Shown here: positions 24,404 to 37,178 of the stretch, piece after piece | How the letters are laid out: each line of letters opens with the position of its first letter | How positions within the stretch are numbered: the stretch's first letter is position 1 | Source of the DNA: Lojkania enalia | Lineage: Eukaryota; Ascomycota; Dothideomycetes; Pleosporales | NCBI GenBank assembly: GCA_010094045.1 | Contig: ML986593.1 | Span: forward strand, 304,241 to 368,240 | Direction of reading: 5' to 3' | Length of the DNA stretch: 64,000 bases | The notes under the pieces: generated by a model | Seen by the model: only the letters and a program-made list of their open reading frames with translations | The model's database searches: none | What the model was told of the DNA's origin: nothing | Made by a program: the position numbers and the translations under genes

Positions 24404-24655
24404 ATGGCTCAAGTGGAGTCTCACGTCGGCAACGAAGTCAACTCACAGGTCATCCACGACAATACAATGGGCGGGCGAATAATCACAGGCCTAGACACAT
24501 TTATCGCTAGGGGACCCACTTCTGTCGCCTAGTCTGTCCTAAACGAAGGTGCTGTTGCCGACGAATCACATTCTAGGGTTCTCGACAGCGATACGATATC
24601 AACATTACTCAGTCAAAGAAAGAGCACACTGGAGGGGATGGCCCTATGAGACGGA
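24404..24655 (+). pseudogene. Small unassigned reading frame with one stop
   Basis: From ATG 24404 a hydrophilic frame runs MAQVESHVGNEVNSQVIHD and on to a TAG at about 24530. It then continues in the same frame (SVLNEGAVADESHSRVLDS) to a TGA near 24650. The TAG could be a former CAG. Composition is protein-like compared with the surroundings, but no family is recognised. Confidence 0.25.
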
Positions 24656-26644
24656 GGCCAACGGCGAAGGCATAGCAGCGTGATGGCGAACTCATTACGA
24701 GTCGGGCTCTGTATGATATCATTGAAGCTGAGAAGAAGCCTACAGGTGGGGAAAGGGTGAAGGGAGGCCTGACTACAGCGGCGCAAAGTGAGATGGGTAA
24801 AGAATAGATCGCAGATCTCCCGACTATACATTTTTGTGGTGTTTGCATGTGGTGATGTATACTATAGCTGTAAAATAAATGTACACATGTATATCCTCAG
24901 TTAACTAGAGAAGATATTTCAGTATTACCCTAATATAATTTTGAAGGTTCTTGGGAAATCGAATCAATATTCAGGCAGTGGTTTTGACGTCACCTGTGGA
25001 GGCCGAGGAAAAGCTTTCATTGCGATACAGTCCTCCAATGATACCTCATAATACCTATGGTTTTCAAAAATCAATTCAAAGTAGAGGATTGTTGACTGAA
25101 ATTAATATTTGCAAGGTCATCGCAGGCAAGATCTGGTCTACCTAAAGGGAGAACCTATAAGCTCAGGTCACGTGCCTGATTATCTATGCAGCCCTTGACT
25201 AAGCAGTCTCATGTACTATATATGCCCCCGCTGTACTTTGACCGAGAGGTCAAGGGAACACCACAGCGCGCCATCAATGCATTTATCTATACCACCCTAT
25301 ACAGTCTCCACCCCCTCCTGCTTACAGAACCTAGCAGTAAGTAGGTACCTTAATCTCCCTGTCAAGTGGATCAAAGATTGGCGAATCAGGGTTCATTGCT
25401 GTATTAAAAAGTAATACAGGCTTGTATATATTCACAATTTTCTGCATCATAGATATCATTCTCGCATACATGTTCCTTTCAGTAGGTATACTTATTAGAA
25501 CCTTAGATATCATCAAAGGTTATAGCACGTGACTAAAAAAGTAAAAGTCACCTGACCTGGATTAGGTAGGTATGTAAAGTCAAATGCTTCCTCGCTTATT
25601 TAAGTTTGCTCTAATCTCTGGAACGCACTCTTAGAGTAGGTTTGGGGCTGTGCACCACAATTGATGAACAATGGCACTTGATATCGATTACGATTGTGCA
25701 TTAGCGAACGAAAATTCGGAAATTGACAATTTGGGAAGTAGGGTAAGAACCTTATTGATACTAATGAGCAAGATTATACCGAACTCTGATTTAATCCCGC
25801 AGGACCCGTTAAACTCGTAACATGGAGGCAGAAAGTCATAAGACAGTATCCTAAGGCGACCTCCCCGTACCGATTGGCGGTATTGCGCGGATAATCACCA
25901 TATCTGCGTGACGTATTCTAGGCAAGTGTGAAAGGGTCCGATCAATAGTGCACAAGTCGGGTGCTGACAAGCGATCAATTACTTCAGGTTTGCTATTGGC
26001 TGTCTCCTTCGGGATCCGAATAACATCGAGTAAATCATACGATAGCTGCAGATGAACACACTTCTTTTAACGCCAGGATGAATCAGTAGTTAGATTGAGT
26101 TTCATTCGCAAAATGCCCCCAAGAGAATGTACGATCATCCTTGGGACAGATTTACTCGATTTCGAATATGATAGTGTCGTTCTGATATGGCAAGCTCCCC
26201 ATATCTCTAATTTCTCCATTAGATATATTGAAATTGAACGCTTCTAACATTAGAAAAGCCCGGAGTGGAAATCTTTTTATAGCTCGAACAGATTTCTACT
26301 CCGTGGTTTAGACTGTAGTGCTAGCCCTGCGTTTTGTCCTACGCCTTGATGACATCAGAGTCGGTGCGCATGTGTTCGGCGACCACTACAAATATCAATC
26401 TAGGCGGTAAGTCAGTTTTGGAACATTCTTCCCAGATGGCTTTGACCATAGCCAGGGAAAACCTTCCTCAAAGTAGAACGAATTGCAAAGCTTCAGGACG
26501 CAATCTGAATCCTTGCTGAACTAGTTGTCGATCACAAGGATGTTCATCCTACTCCGAAAGATCATGTCTCTCACCGTCTCATGTCTTGCTCAACTCCGCA
26601 TTGTGATTTTCAGTTTTTTATTATAGTTGGCCAGATATGCTACG

Positions 26645-26677
<33 letters not shown>
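26645..26677 (+). repeat. Poly(A) tract of 33 bases
   Basis: An uninterrupted run of 33 A. It could be the tail of a retroposed sequence or a simple slippage tract. No target duplication or LINE/SINE body is recognisable next to it. Confidence 0.8.
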
Positions 26678-26680
<3 letters not shown>

Positions 26681-29528
26681 AAAACAACAACAGTACAATA
26701 ACTATTTTACTGTTGCAAGTTTTGGGGCTAACGATTTATGAAGTAGTCGCTCCTAAGAAGCATCGTAGGCTGCCGCGGAGTTTGATACCTACTAGGGAAC
26801 GGAAGGACGCCTATCAAAAAGCACTGAGTCGTATATCAGCTCACTCTTGATGCGGGATTCGAAGTCCCATTGCGGCCGGCTTGGGTGAGGTTTCTGACTT
26901 TGTCTCACTGTTTTAGCCGTACTGAATAATATCTAGGTTTTGATTACAACGATTCCGCGATTGGCATCGAAATATCCCTTATCAAGTGACTTACACCTAC
27001 TTTGGGTTTGAGGTGCAGCATCCAGTCGGTAATGTGCAGCATTCCACACTATATTTGCTTTTTGGCTCGTAATCCCGCTCCGCCTCTACTCCACGTGGTA
27101 CTTGCATAGGAAATTGTACCTAGTTGATCTCTTCGATCCATAGTCTTTGGGGCAGACTTTTGTGGGTCATACTTGCAGCACGCACCGTTACTAGTACTTT
27201 AAACTGACGTCTATCGCACTAGATCTATATCCATCATGAAAATAAACCCCCTACACCTCGAATATCCACTTGCGACGCCCTTTCGTATTCTACGCTCGGC
27301 AATGACCGGATTTACCGCGCTGCTAATAATAGTAGCTGCCACAAGCCTTCAGCTACGCCAAAGGCATTGCAACTGTCGGTCCTAATAAGAGACGACAAAG
27401 AAGCTTATGAAATAGAAGCCATAATTTACTAACGCGTAGTTAACAAAATCTGATATGCGAACTAATTGAGAAAATCTTCAGGCGGGATTTTCGAATTAGA
27501 GATCACGGCTTTAAGAAATATCTTCATTTCGGAAGATTTTATCAATTCTCAAATTTTATTTGCCGTTAGTGAGGAAGACTTACTAGAGGGAATCCCTACG
27601 CTTCTAAGTGGTGGATTCATGCATTCGAAAGGAGAAGAACTCCATATATCTGCTAAAAGACTCTCGAGATCTAATAGTTTGGTGCCTTTGAAAAGTTTCA
27701 AATTACAAGCATCCAATGCGCTTCGACTCGGGTTTCTAATAGTAATAAGATGGATAGAGAATAAAGGATAATTGTATCATTCAACTTCAGGCCGCTTCAT
27801 TTCTCATATGGTCTGGTGAATCATGTCTTTAGAAGGGAATCGTCGTCTATGGGCGAAATTCGCTTCCCATTTACTGGGATTTTGCACAATGTTTGTCTTT
27901 TCGGTTAATATCAGAATGTAAAAACTACGGGGTGCACAGTACGATTCATCTTCGGAGGGAACATTTCCTTTCGAGAGCCTCCAGCAGCGAATATAAAGTA
28001 AATCAAAGACAACGCTTCGAAACATTGCGTATCTTCATGCCAATGCTGTGTTCCGCAATTAGAAAAGTATGATTAGCTCCTTGAAGAGAAATACTATGCA
28101 GAATTTTGAAGGTGTTGCTAAAGACTCCATCAATAATAATACCTCTCGAAGTGGTTTTTAGAATTGTCTCTGTTTTCCTATTTGTTACCTCTTATTGTGC
28201 ATTCATCAGAAGTGTACTATCAAATTTATTTACTAGCATACGAAAACATTTATGACATAGCTATTAAACAATTGGCTCATCGGATATCGTAAGTTCCATT
28301 TCTTGTTTTCTCATAAATTTCGGAACCTATTTTTTCCATTGCTTTCTTTGCGCGTAAGAGAAGACCTAGGATCGCCGGATCCCTTATGCTAAAATGCTCG
28401 TTCTCATTCTCGTATACGCTGTAGCATAGTATGATATCTTACCCTATCAAGTGAACCGGATATGTGCTCTAAAATTTTCTTTTCCTAAATGAAAACGAAA
28501 TTGGAAGAAGATAATTTGCATACCGTGCATATTCCTTGATCGTCAACCAATCGCTCTTGAGCGACACTATCGACTGTATGTTTCCGCCCAAGCTTTCTCA
28601 GACTTACAGATGAGCCACCAGAGGTTGGAAGTACGATTATAGAGCGATTCTAGTACATCCCTTAGGATTTAGTGGCTATTATGATAGGTTAAGAAGGACA
28701 TTGACAATCACGTGACAAGAATCAAAGCATGAGGCGTTGAATTTTTATGACAGCATTTCCATTTTCCGAGCAGCGTATGCAACTAGTTTAGAAGAATAGG
28801 AGCCGAAATTTAGATCTCGGATAACCAGTGGCGGCAGTGCATAGGTACAGATTAAGATAATTGGTTAGGCAGTCGAGGGCTGGTCGGGATGTCATGATGA
28901 CACAGCATCTTACATCCGGTAGCACAAAAACCAAGTTACGCATCCTTCTAGCGTTTTTCTAGAAGGATGATGGCAAACCCCGTTAATGCTTGGCCTTGTC
29001 TTACAAAAGAGTGGGGAGGCTGACGAAGAGCCTCATTAACTGTACCTCCGACTCCGTATAACCCACCATTTTAGGGTCGAAGCATTACGGACTATGAATA
29101 GAAAACTCCCTTCTGCGCCCTTATTGCAACCTCACCGGTATGATTCACTTACAGTGTATCGTAGGCATCGATGCCTAATTAGGTATAGCCCCGAGTAAGA
29201 CCTAGCTTGAACAGGCATTTAACCAACTCAAACCTCAACTAATGTGAAAGCCCTGCAAGTCATAAACGGGATATTGGCATGGCCGAGGAATGCAACAGTC
29301 TTCACCAAGCCTTATGATACAATGTGGGGCCAATGTTACATGGCACTGATTTCGCTACTTTGAACATATAAAGGCCCATCATTCCACCGCAAATATCAAC
29401 CCTCATTACTATTTAGAATTATAACATTCCTAGACTTGTCAATTTCAACACTCCATAAATCAATTTTTTAAACTTTTGGATATATTTGTACAAATATTGC
29501 TTTATACTTCCCACGATTCTCTGCCGTA

Positions 29529-30797
29529 ATGTCTCCCACATTCACTTCACGGCTCACTCTGTGGAGAGATATCACCCCTCTCCCAAGTGCCCTCCACGAG
29601 TCAGCTTCTGACTCTCCCCATATTCTTGTTATTGGCGCTGGGGTTACTGGTCTCATCACTAGCTGGGTGTTGCTTGATAAAGGGTATAAAGTCACCGTCC
29701 TAGCAAAAGATTGGGTTAGCACCGAGCGAGGAAAGCGACTTACTTCTCAAATCGCCGGTGCGCTTTGGGAGTTTCCACCTGCTGTCTGCGGACAACATAC
29801 CGATGCAATTTCTCTACAACACTCGAAGGAATGGTGCATGACTGCGTATCATATATGGGATGGCATTGCGTCTATCCCTGAGCTCAGCGACGCTTCGGGT
29901 GTAAGAATGATGCCATCTGACTTCTTCTTTCCAAACGAAGTCGAGGCAGATCCAAGCCAGGTATCCAAGATGGAGGAGATTATGGCAAGTGGCGTGCGTG
30001 GATTTAGGCGAAGTTTGGATATTTTAGAAGAGCGAGGTATTAATCCTTCATACGGCGCAGTGGACGCATATGAGCTACTAGCGCCAATAATCGACACAGA
30101 CCAAGCTATGCAATGGCTCACTTATCTTGTCAAAGCCAAAGGAGCTCGATACATCACCAGAACTATCGACCAAGACCTTTTAGGACTAGAAGAATCCTTA
30201 AGACGGCAATTCGATGCCGACGTCATTGTGAATGCCACTGGACTCCAAGGCCAGATATTAGCCGGTGATCAGACTTGCTATCCGATTCGAGGAGGACTCA
30301 TTCGGGTAATCAACGATGGGATGGACTTTCCTAAAGTCGATGCCGCTTTAACCATCACCGCCGACGCTGTACACAACCCGAACGAAATTATATTTCTCGT
30401 ACCAAGGAACGACAATATCCTTCTCATCGGTGGCTTTGCACAACCTCATGAATGGAACTTGGATTTGAGCCTTGAGTCCACAGTCGTTAAGAAGATGAGA
30501 GAGAGGTGTGAAGCTTTCTTGCCGTATCTAAAAAATGCCCGTGTCGATGAAGAATACCCGTTTGCGCAGGGGCTTCGACCATTTAGGCAGAACAACGTCA
30601 GAGTAGAAAGGGAACTTCGCTCATCTCGAAGCCGCATTATTCATTCTTACGGTCAGGGCGGAGCAGGTTGGAGTTTAAGCTTCGGTTGCGCTCAGGATGT
30701 CGCGATGCTCGTTGAAGAAGTTTTGTATGGCTTACCAGCAAGGCCAATGTCTGAAATGAGCTTGGGAGGGTCTACTTCTATCCTCGCTCATCTGTAA
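29529..30797 (+). CDS. FAD-dependent D-amino-acid oxidase (DAO) family protein
   Basis: A single-exon gene of 422 residues. The N-terminal Rossmann motif is HILVIGAGVTGL (Gly36-Gly41) at residues 31-42. It is followed by QIAGALWEFPPAVCG, where the family usually has GAxWxP. The region YPIRGGLIRV leads to the FAD/substrate part. The C-terminal signature HSYGQGGAGWSLSFGCA (about 370-387) matches the D-amino-acid oxidase consensus (HNYGHGGxGxTLSWGxA) closely. It likely oxidises a D-amino or other imino/amino acid with release of hydrogen peroxide. The last residues are LAHL, not a canonical SKL-type peroxisomal signal, so cytosolic or other localisation is possible. A TATA-like tataaag lies about 160 bases upstream. 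No neighbouring genes suggest a pathway. Confidence 0.88.
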   Translation: MSPTFTSRLTLWRDITPLPSALHESASDSPHILVIGAGVTGLITSWVLLDKGYKVTVLAKDWVSTERGKRLTSQIAGALWEFPPAVCGQHTDAISLQHSKEWCMTAYHIWDGIASIPELSDASGVRMMPSDFFFPNEVEADPSQVSKMEEIMASGVRGFRRSLDILEERGINPSYGAVDAYELLAPIIDTDQAMQWLTYLVKAKGARYITRTIDQDLLGLEESLRRQFDADVIVNATGLQGQILAGDQTCYPIRGGLIRVINDGMDFPKVDAALTITADAVHNPNEIIFLVPRNDNILLIGGFAQPHEWNLDLSLESTVVKKMRERCEAFLPYLKNARVDEEYPFAQGLRPFRQNNVRVERELRSSRSRIIHSYGQGGAGWSLSFGCAQDVAMLVEEVLYGLPARPMSEMSLGGSTSILAHL

Positions 30798-33700
30798 AAA
30801 TATTCTAGATGGCGGAGTTCGGGTTGCAGCTCTTATTTATTTCCTCCTTCCTGCATTGTACTGCTTAGGTACATGAGTAGTATACCCCTCCTGGGATAGA
30901 CACGGATGAATCGTATAGAACGTTAATATGTACAATGGTATAGATATACTATGAAGATTATCTTCCACGCCATGATCTTGCTATTCAAAGATCGTCTACC
31001 AGGTCTGATAAGCTTTGCACAGAACCTGGTGGAAACAATATCAAGTGAAAATTTGACCAAAGTGTACGAGGGGCTTTCGGAGGCCTAAAATTGATAGGGT
31101 AGGCCAGATCGTCCTTTCGAAAGGTTGAGCCAGCTCAATCAGCTATTACCGAGGATCTAGACTATCTTATACAAGCGATCCCGAGGGGTCTGAAGTGTCG
31201 AGCAGAATCTCAAGCTTTCCACATGATCAACGCAAACTCCACACTTTAGGAACTGTTGCACCTGCACTAGATATTCAATATATATTACATTGTTACTCAA
31301 AAACACCTGAACGGCGGCATTTCTCTCTAATCGGTCACAAACAGTAGTCATCGATTGTATGATAGATCGCAATCTAAGCAATCATATTGACAAAATTAAA
31401 TGGATTCAACGCTTTTGTACCTTGACCCTAAACCTACCGTAAGGCTCCACACGCCGCGCCCTATTTATAATAGTATTGAGCAAAGACTATTTGGTGCGCT
31501 AGATAAACAATGGTCGTTGAAACCAGCCGAGAGTCTCGATTAGAAGAGTAGAACACGTACTTTTTGAATTCATTATATTTACGATACTTTCTTTCCTTGC
31601 GGCTAGAGCTTTGTTTCCACAATCGAAAGCACGGATCGCTCTTTTGAGCAAGGTAAGACACCTCTCCTTGGGTTGCAATGATTACGCATAAAAGAATAAA
31701 ATCAGCTGCTAAACTATTTGAGATAAGCGATCCTAGTCTATTGAAATCAGGCGAAACAGCGGGAATGTTTATCGTTAGTTCTACAGTCTAGGGTAGTAAT
31801 GAGGTTTCTACAATGCTTCCGTAGTTGTCCTTAAGAGGGGCCTCCTATAGTGCGCCCTCCTTATTAGTGTGGCGCTTGTTGGTGGGAATTTGATGCGCAT
31901 TATTTAGTTATATTGATTAAGAGATTAGGAAAGTTGCAGCGTCGAAGGTATGCTGCGCTGGCTGTCGCTAACTAACAGTTTGACCGGTTGCTCAAGAAAA
32001 AAGTATCACCTGGGGATTTTAGCCTTTCCCTTTTGAGTGAATTTTTTGGCCATTAATAAATCATAGGCAGGGGATAGGAAATCTGTGACTAATAGAGTGT
32101 CTTCTTGCGTCATTCATGGCTAACGAAAAACAGCGCGTGGCACAAATCCACTAATAGAAGTGACACGCAGCAACAAGAAACTTAATTCAGATTCCTCCCC
32201 GGCATGGTCGCATACATAGTCTAAGCCCAATACGCAACACCTTTAACAAGTGCATTGGACTACTAAACAGCAAGTGGGAGTAGATGTTGGAATTCGAGGA
32301 TCTACATGTGACTACCCAGGCCTTCTTTATGCGACGGAACCACTGCCTGTTTCAAGAAAATTAGTTTATTCTTTCATATCCCAGGTACATGATGCATGTG
32401 TGAAGTTCCCCGATTCACCAGATAGTATCTAAGCGCCTGTGTTATGCAAAAATGCGTTGTGACTTTCTATAATGCTATAAGTTCACCGAATATTAGAAAG
32501 AGGTTACATTACATCAACTCATTTAAATATAATACTAGATAGTGTCCTATTCGTGCTATGCAAGTCAAAAAATCGAGCGCGATACTTGGAAACATTGAGC
32601 AAGCTAGCAAATATGATAATATGGCTGCTATACCCAGCGAGTCGGTATTTCCGGGCTTTCATGATAATGCAAGGGAAGCTGGCCAAACACTGGACTAGGA
32701 CGTCTCGAGGGTCCATGAAAAACCGTGGTCTTTCCACATCTACTCAAGCTGGCTTTTCACAGGCAGTAACCACAAAACCATTGTCATCCCAAAAACTATA
32801 TTTAGAATTCTAAATGTAATTGAATATTCAATTTCCTCGACGCTCGAAGCGGCAGCAAAACAAGCGGTGCCTCGGTTCGAAATTCTTACTCACCTCTCTA
32901 TAGGAGCATTCTGGGTCTAGATTAACCTGCTTGCCTTCGCCATTGACAATTAGCGTCAGCCAACTACCATTCTTGAAGACAGATACAACAAGCCATGCCG
33001 TACAATGGCTTTGAGCAGCATGGCAGGGGCGCAGGCTAAAAGCCTTTTGTTTCCCCTCTAACCGATATCTTTCTTTATGAATCTATGGCTAGGGAGTACT
33101 AGGTAGTGTCTTGTACCTAGGGTCCCTAGGTACCGCTACAATGAGTTTGACCATATTGATTGGAGCTAGGTAAATCGCAGTATCATCAGCGGATTAGGCT
33201 TCTATTGCTTAACCTCCAGGGCATTAGATGTAGCACTCAACATAATTTTGTCATCGGAGCAAGGTGTAATTCTCGAATAGCACAGTATTATCGCCGCGGT
33301 GGTATTCTCAACGGCAAAAACACAAGACATGAGGGATCAGGAGGGGTACTACATGAGGGGAAGAAAGTTGTTGCCTTTGACAATAGGTGACAGGTTTACG
33401 TGATGGACCACAGAGGCTCTAATAATCGACTAATCTTTATTTTATCCGCGACATTGGAGGTTAGGCAACGGGCTCGAATTATATTCGGGGCATTCTGCGG
33501 GGAAGTAGCAGTGCGCATGGTTATACTACGCAGCATGGAAGCTAACAATAGGATATTTCATATTTGGAACGCATGGATGGCCTTGCTGTATACCCTCCTG
33601 CTGCTTGCTACAGTAGGTCAGAACCACTAACTCTGGAGACGGTCATTACCTTATATCTATCCTTGTCACCGGAGCTTCCGCAAAGGGGTTTAGATGCTGA

Positions 33701-33839
33701 CTTTGGCGTAGGGATGAATGACACATGGAGATCATGATGATTCTGTTGGGAGTTCGGGGAGCTGTTTAAGTTGGGGTACATGGGTAAGTTATGCTGGATC
33801 CGATGCTTACACAACATTTCATATTCAAATCAATAATTT
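30798..33839. other. Three-kilobase gene-poor region
   Basis: Open frames are short (76 codons at most on the plus strand at 33160-33630), with no motifs. A local palindrome-like ctagggtccctag sits near 33117-33129. No RNA gene or repeat copy matching elsewhere in the window was seen. Confidence 0.55.
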
Positions 33840-34500
33840 AAGTAAGATGGTATAAATTTTTCTCTTCTTTTATATTAGTATTTTCGGTTATTTCATCCTA
33901 AAATCTATGATCTAGGCTATTTAATCTTCTCGCTCTCGATGTCAAAACCTGGCACTTATCTATAGCGTCTACAGATAATACAGGTCGAGATAATAGGATC
34001 TGCTAGTTGCCTCATGGTGTAGGCTATTTATAACACCCTTACGTTCTCCTCTAAGTTAGCTTATATAGTTTCTAGTACTCTAGAGTCTTAGTAGCTCTAC
34101 TAAAATGTATACTCTGTAGAAAATACGTAATTATTCTATCCGACGTAACTAATAAGCAAGCCCGCTATTTTATTAACTTTTTTCTGTCTTTCTGGAGTTA
34201 ATGTAGATTATAAGCGAGTCGACTATATACGTGATCTGGCTACTCTACTAACTTTCTAAGGCTTTATAGCGTGATACCTCTATAATATATTAGATATCTA
34301 TTAAAATAACGCCTATTTTAGATTATGTAATATCTATATTAATACTCTAGTATATATATGTATATTTTATATCTAGTCTACCTATAGCATATATAGCGAA
34401 TAGAAGCCTAACAGCTTATATTTAATCGAGCTCTAATACGTTGCAGAAGGCCAGTTCTAAGAATAGTTTTAGAGCTTGGCTGCTTTACAAAGGCTTAAGA
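33840..34500. repeat. AT-rich, RIP-like degenerate block
   Basis: An abrupt shift to TpA-rich sequence with stops in all frames, resembling the composition of the dead chromovirus at the left end. No coding motif is readable, so the original element cannot be named. The boundaries are approximate and were judged from composition. Confidence 0.5.
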
Positions 34501-37178
34501 AATGTTTATTCTGAATAGCTTGCATTGATAGAGCTATTCTACCTACTTTCTGAAGCATCTAAACGCTGTATGGTGGTGCCATAGTTGATATAGTGGAAGA
34601 TGCATGTTGATTTTGGTGGTGGTGGCCCGAGGGCTGATGTGATTTGAGGACAGATAGAACATGTTACTATTTATTTGAAAAATTCAATTTGCCCTTTCTC
34701 GCGCGCTTGTGGGAGAGAATATATCTATATGCGTCCTCTTCTATGATCTAATCAGCTAGGAAGCTATCTACCCGAGAGCTTAGTCGCCGTTGAAATTCAC
34801 GGCCGGACGCGACCGAAGCATGATTCGAGGGAGGCCGTAGGCTCAAGAGGTAGCTGATCAGCCAGGATAAATGCCTGCATTATAACCACAAGTAGCCTCT
34901 GCAATAGCAGTCTCCCTATCATCCATTATAAGGACGTGGTGTTGATGGTACAGTACTGTTTTGCACGGGGTACGCGTTTTGGTGGGACTGCCAATAATCC
35001 TAAGGTGCCGAAAACTATATGGGCTAGCTCAAGTACTGCCAACTTCAAATTGGTTATCAGCGTATCGAATCCATTAGATACATTGTCTTGGGCCCCGCCT
35101 AAGAAAACAATGTCGTGGTCATGTTTATGTTAGCATTAAGTCCTAAAGCCGGCAAATAGTCGTAAGGGTTTAACCTCCTAGTGCATTGTGTCACTAATCT
35201 TCAGGGACAAACTGCTGGCCTGAATAAAATCCGCCAAAACAACACTCGCAGCCTCAAATTAGCCTCAGAGTGAGTATACCCTGACGGGACTTCAAGCTGA
35301 CTCAACGAAGGCAACACCGCAATGTTACTACATGCTTACGCATTGACAATGAATAGATTATGTGGGTTTGATTTCAACCATTTCGTGTAATACTTGCATG
35401 ATCCCAAATGTAACTACTAACATCCATATTTACGCGGCTAAATCAATTCTTAAGAAGACGTTGGGCGGTAGTGCTCGCGCCCTTTATTATTCTTCAGCAT
35501 CGAATACGATGTCTTGCCCATCTCCTTCAGGACAGAAACCAAGACGCATATATACTGCTCGGGCCTATTCTAGAGGCTTCCATCATACATTCGAGACCAC
35601 CGCGGCGCTTCGCTTCCTCAAGGCCCTACTCTACTGACTTGCTCGAAATGCCTCTTATTTGGAACGCCGGATTAACCACACATATCCAGTAACGAGATTG
35701 TTGGAAGCTTCTTTGGCTCCTCCTCTTTCATAATCTCGCGATGGCTCTTCTATAGTCCGTGAAAAAATTGACTCGTATAATGTGCCTCGGTACGATCGAG
35801 ACCCTGGAGTGCGCCACCTATATCATCTGATGGGGTGTCTCCCTAGCCTTTGACAAATGGCGTTTGCTGGCATATTGCGAGGCCCACGACTCTTCGCTTG
35901 TCATCTCCCTCGGTCTGGCCTGGCAATGTGGGTTTGACAAATGCGGTGTTGGGCTCCTATCCTTGTTCTGCTGTATTCTATGCTATCTATTGGCTAATTG
36001 GGCAGTGCCCCTTTTCTGGCCCTGTGGCGTTTCCCAGCACGGGTTCATGGAGATCCATCCTGCATCCTTAGCCTGACGACCGAACGCCTCGCTTATGCAA
36101 TGATACTCTTGGTCTAGATGATCCGCGCTATCGATAGATTCAATGCACAACTAGTTCATGCTGGTGGGTGGATAACTGGTCATGGCGGCCATGTTGTAAA
36201 GCCGATGAATGAAACATTGAATGATTCATGGTCGAGAATGTGGGGATGACCTAGAGGCTGTTCTTGACGGATTGCGCTATGCCAGATGTGCCAATTAATA
36301 AGCACTCGCTACATCCAACCGGGAACCTTCCGAGTCTAGATCTCCATAACCTTTCGTCCAACCTTCTCCTTTTCGTGCGTCGCTTTCTAGAATGTGTCCA
36401 CTTTGTATTTGAAGTCGCGAAACTGAGAGAAGTGGTGCCCATATTTCCCCAGGTGGATTAGCGCCAAGCTCATGCGACGAGCCGGAACATGGAATGTTGC
36501 AACAGCTGCCAGAGGTCTCACGACTTAGGCGGTCTTGATATGTTTTTTTTTTCTCATTTCTGCCCGAGCGATGTAATAATACTTCAGCTGGGAAAAGCTC
36601 ATTTTCAGCTACTGGGAATAGCTTAGGGCTGGGATTAGTTGATGGGAATTGACAAAACAATCCTAGCAAAACATGACTCAAGAATTACATGCGAGCTAAC
36701 GAGAAGTGCTGTAAAGACGGGAATAACGGATTCTTCTTAGATTAAAAGGACAAGGCGCTGATTGCGGAGGCTACTTAGAACGGAATATATTTTGTGTTAT
36801 TTTGTTAAGGTTTTAGGGATGTGTATTAAGAAAATTTTAACAGCGCGATGTTAACATCAATTATTGTTACAACATTACCGACATAGTGACAAAAGAAATC
36901 CTGTGAGCATGGCAAAGTAAGGACCGAAACAGCCATATTCCTTGAACGCCCCAAACGGGACCCGAAAACCTTCCACCTTCCACCTTCCACCTTCCCTAAA
37001 GGTATCATATGAAGCATGACTATTCGTATTACATCAGCCGCCCCCTCATCTAAGTCCCAGCCTCTAGTGTATCGCGATAAATGGAACTTGTAATCCACCG
37101 CCAGGACGCAATAGACAAGGTACTCCTACGCCAGGAATCAGCGGTCGAACACCTAGAAAATGGCACAGGGTTGATTAC
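34501..37178. other. Intergenic region before the ankyrin gene
   Basis: Mixed composition. Overlapping short frames at 35362-36076 and 36264-36681 carry no known motif. A (TTCCACC)-type short tandem repeat is at 36971-36995. The left part may be decayed genic material. Confidence 0.45.
36971..36995. repeat. Short tandem repeat, 7-bp unit
   Basis: About three and a half copies of ttccacc lie about 180 bases past the stop codon of the ankyrin gene. Confidence 0.8.

Larger units (their letters stand above)
23430..29528. other. Six-kilobase gene-poor AT-rich region
   Basis: Apart from the weak candidate at 24404-24655 and a 33-A tract at 26645-26677, I see only short open frames. None has family motifs or a plausible exon chain. 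The sequence is moderately AT-rich but not RIP-like. The presumed promoter of the D-amino-acid-oxidase-family gene is at the right end, with tataaag near 29367. Confidence 0.55.

Noticed and set aside
26820..26900. tRNA-like T-arm sequence (gggattcgaagtccc)
   Set aside because: No matching A-box, anticodon arm or acceptor stem lies at the right distance on either strand.
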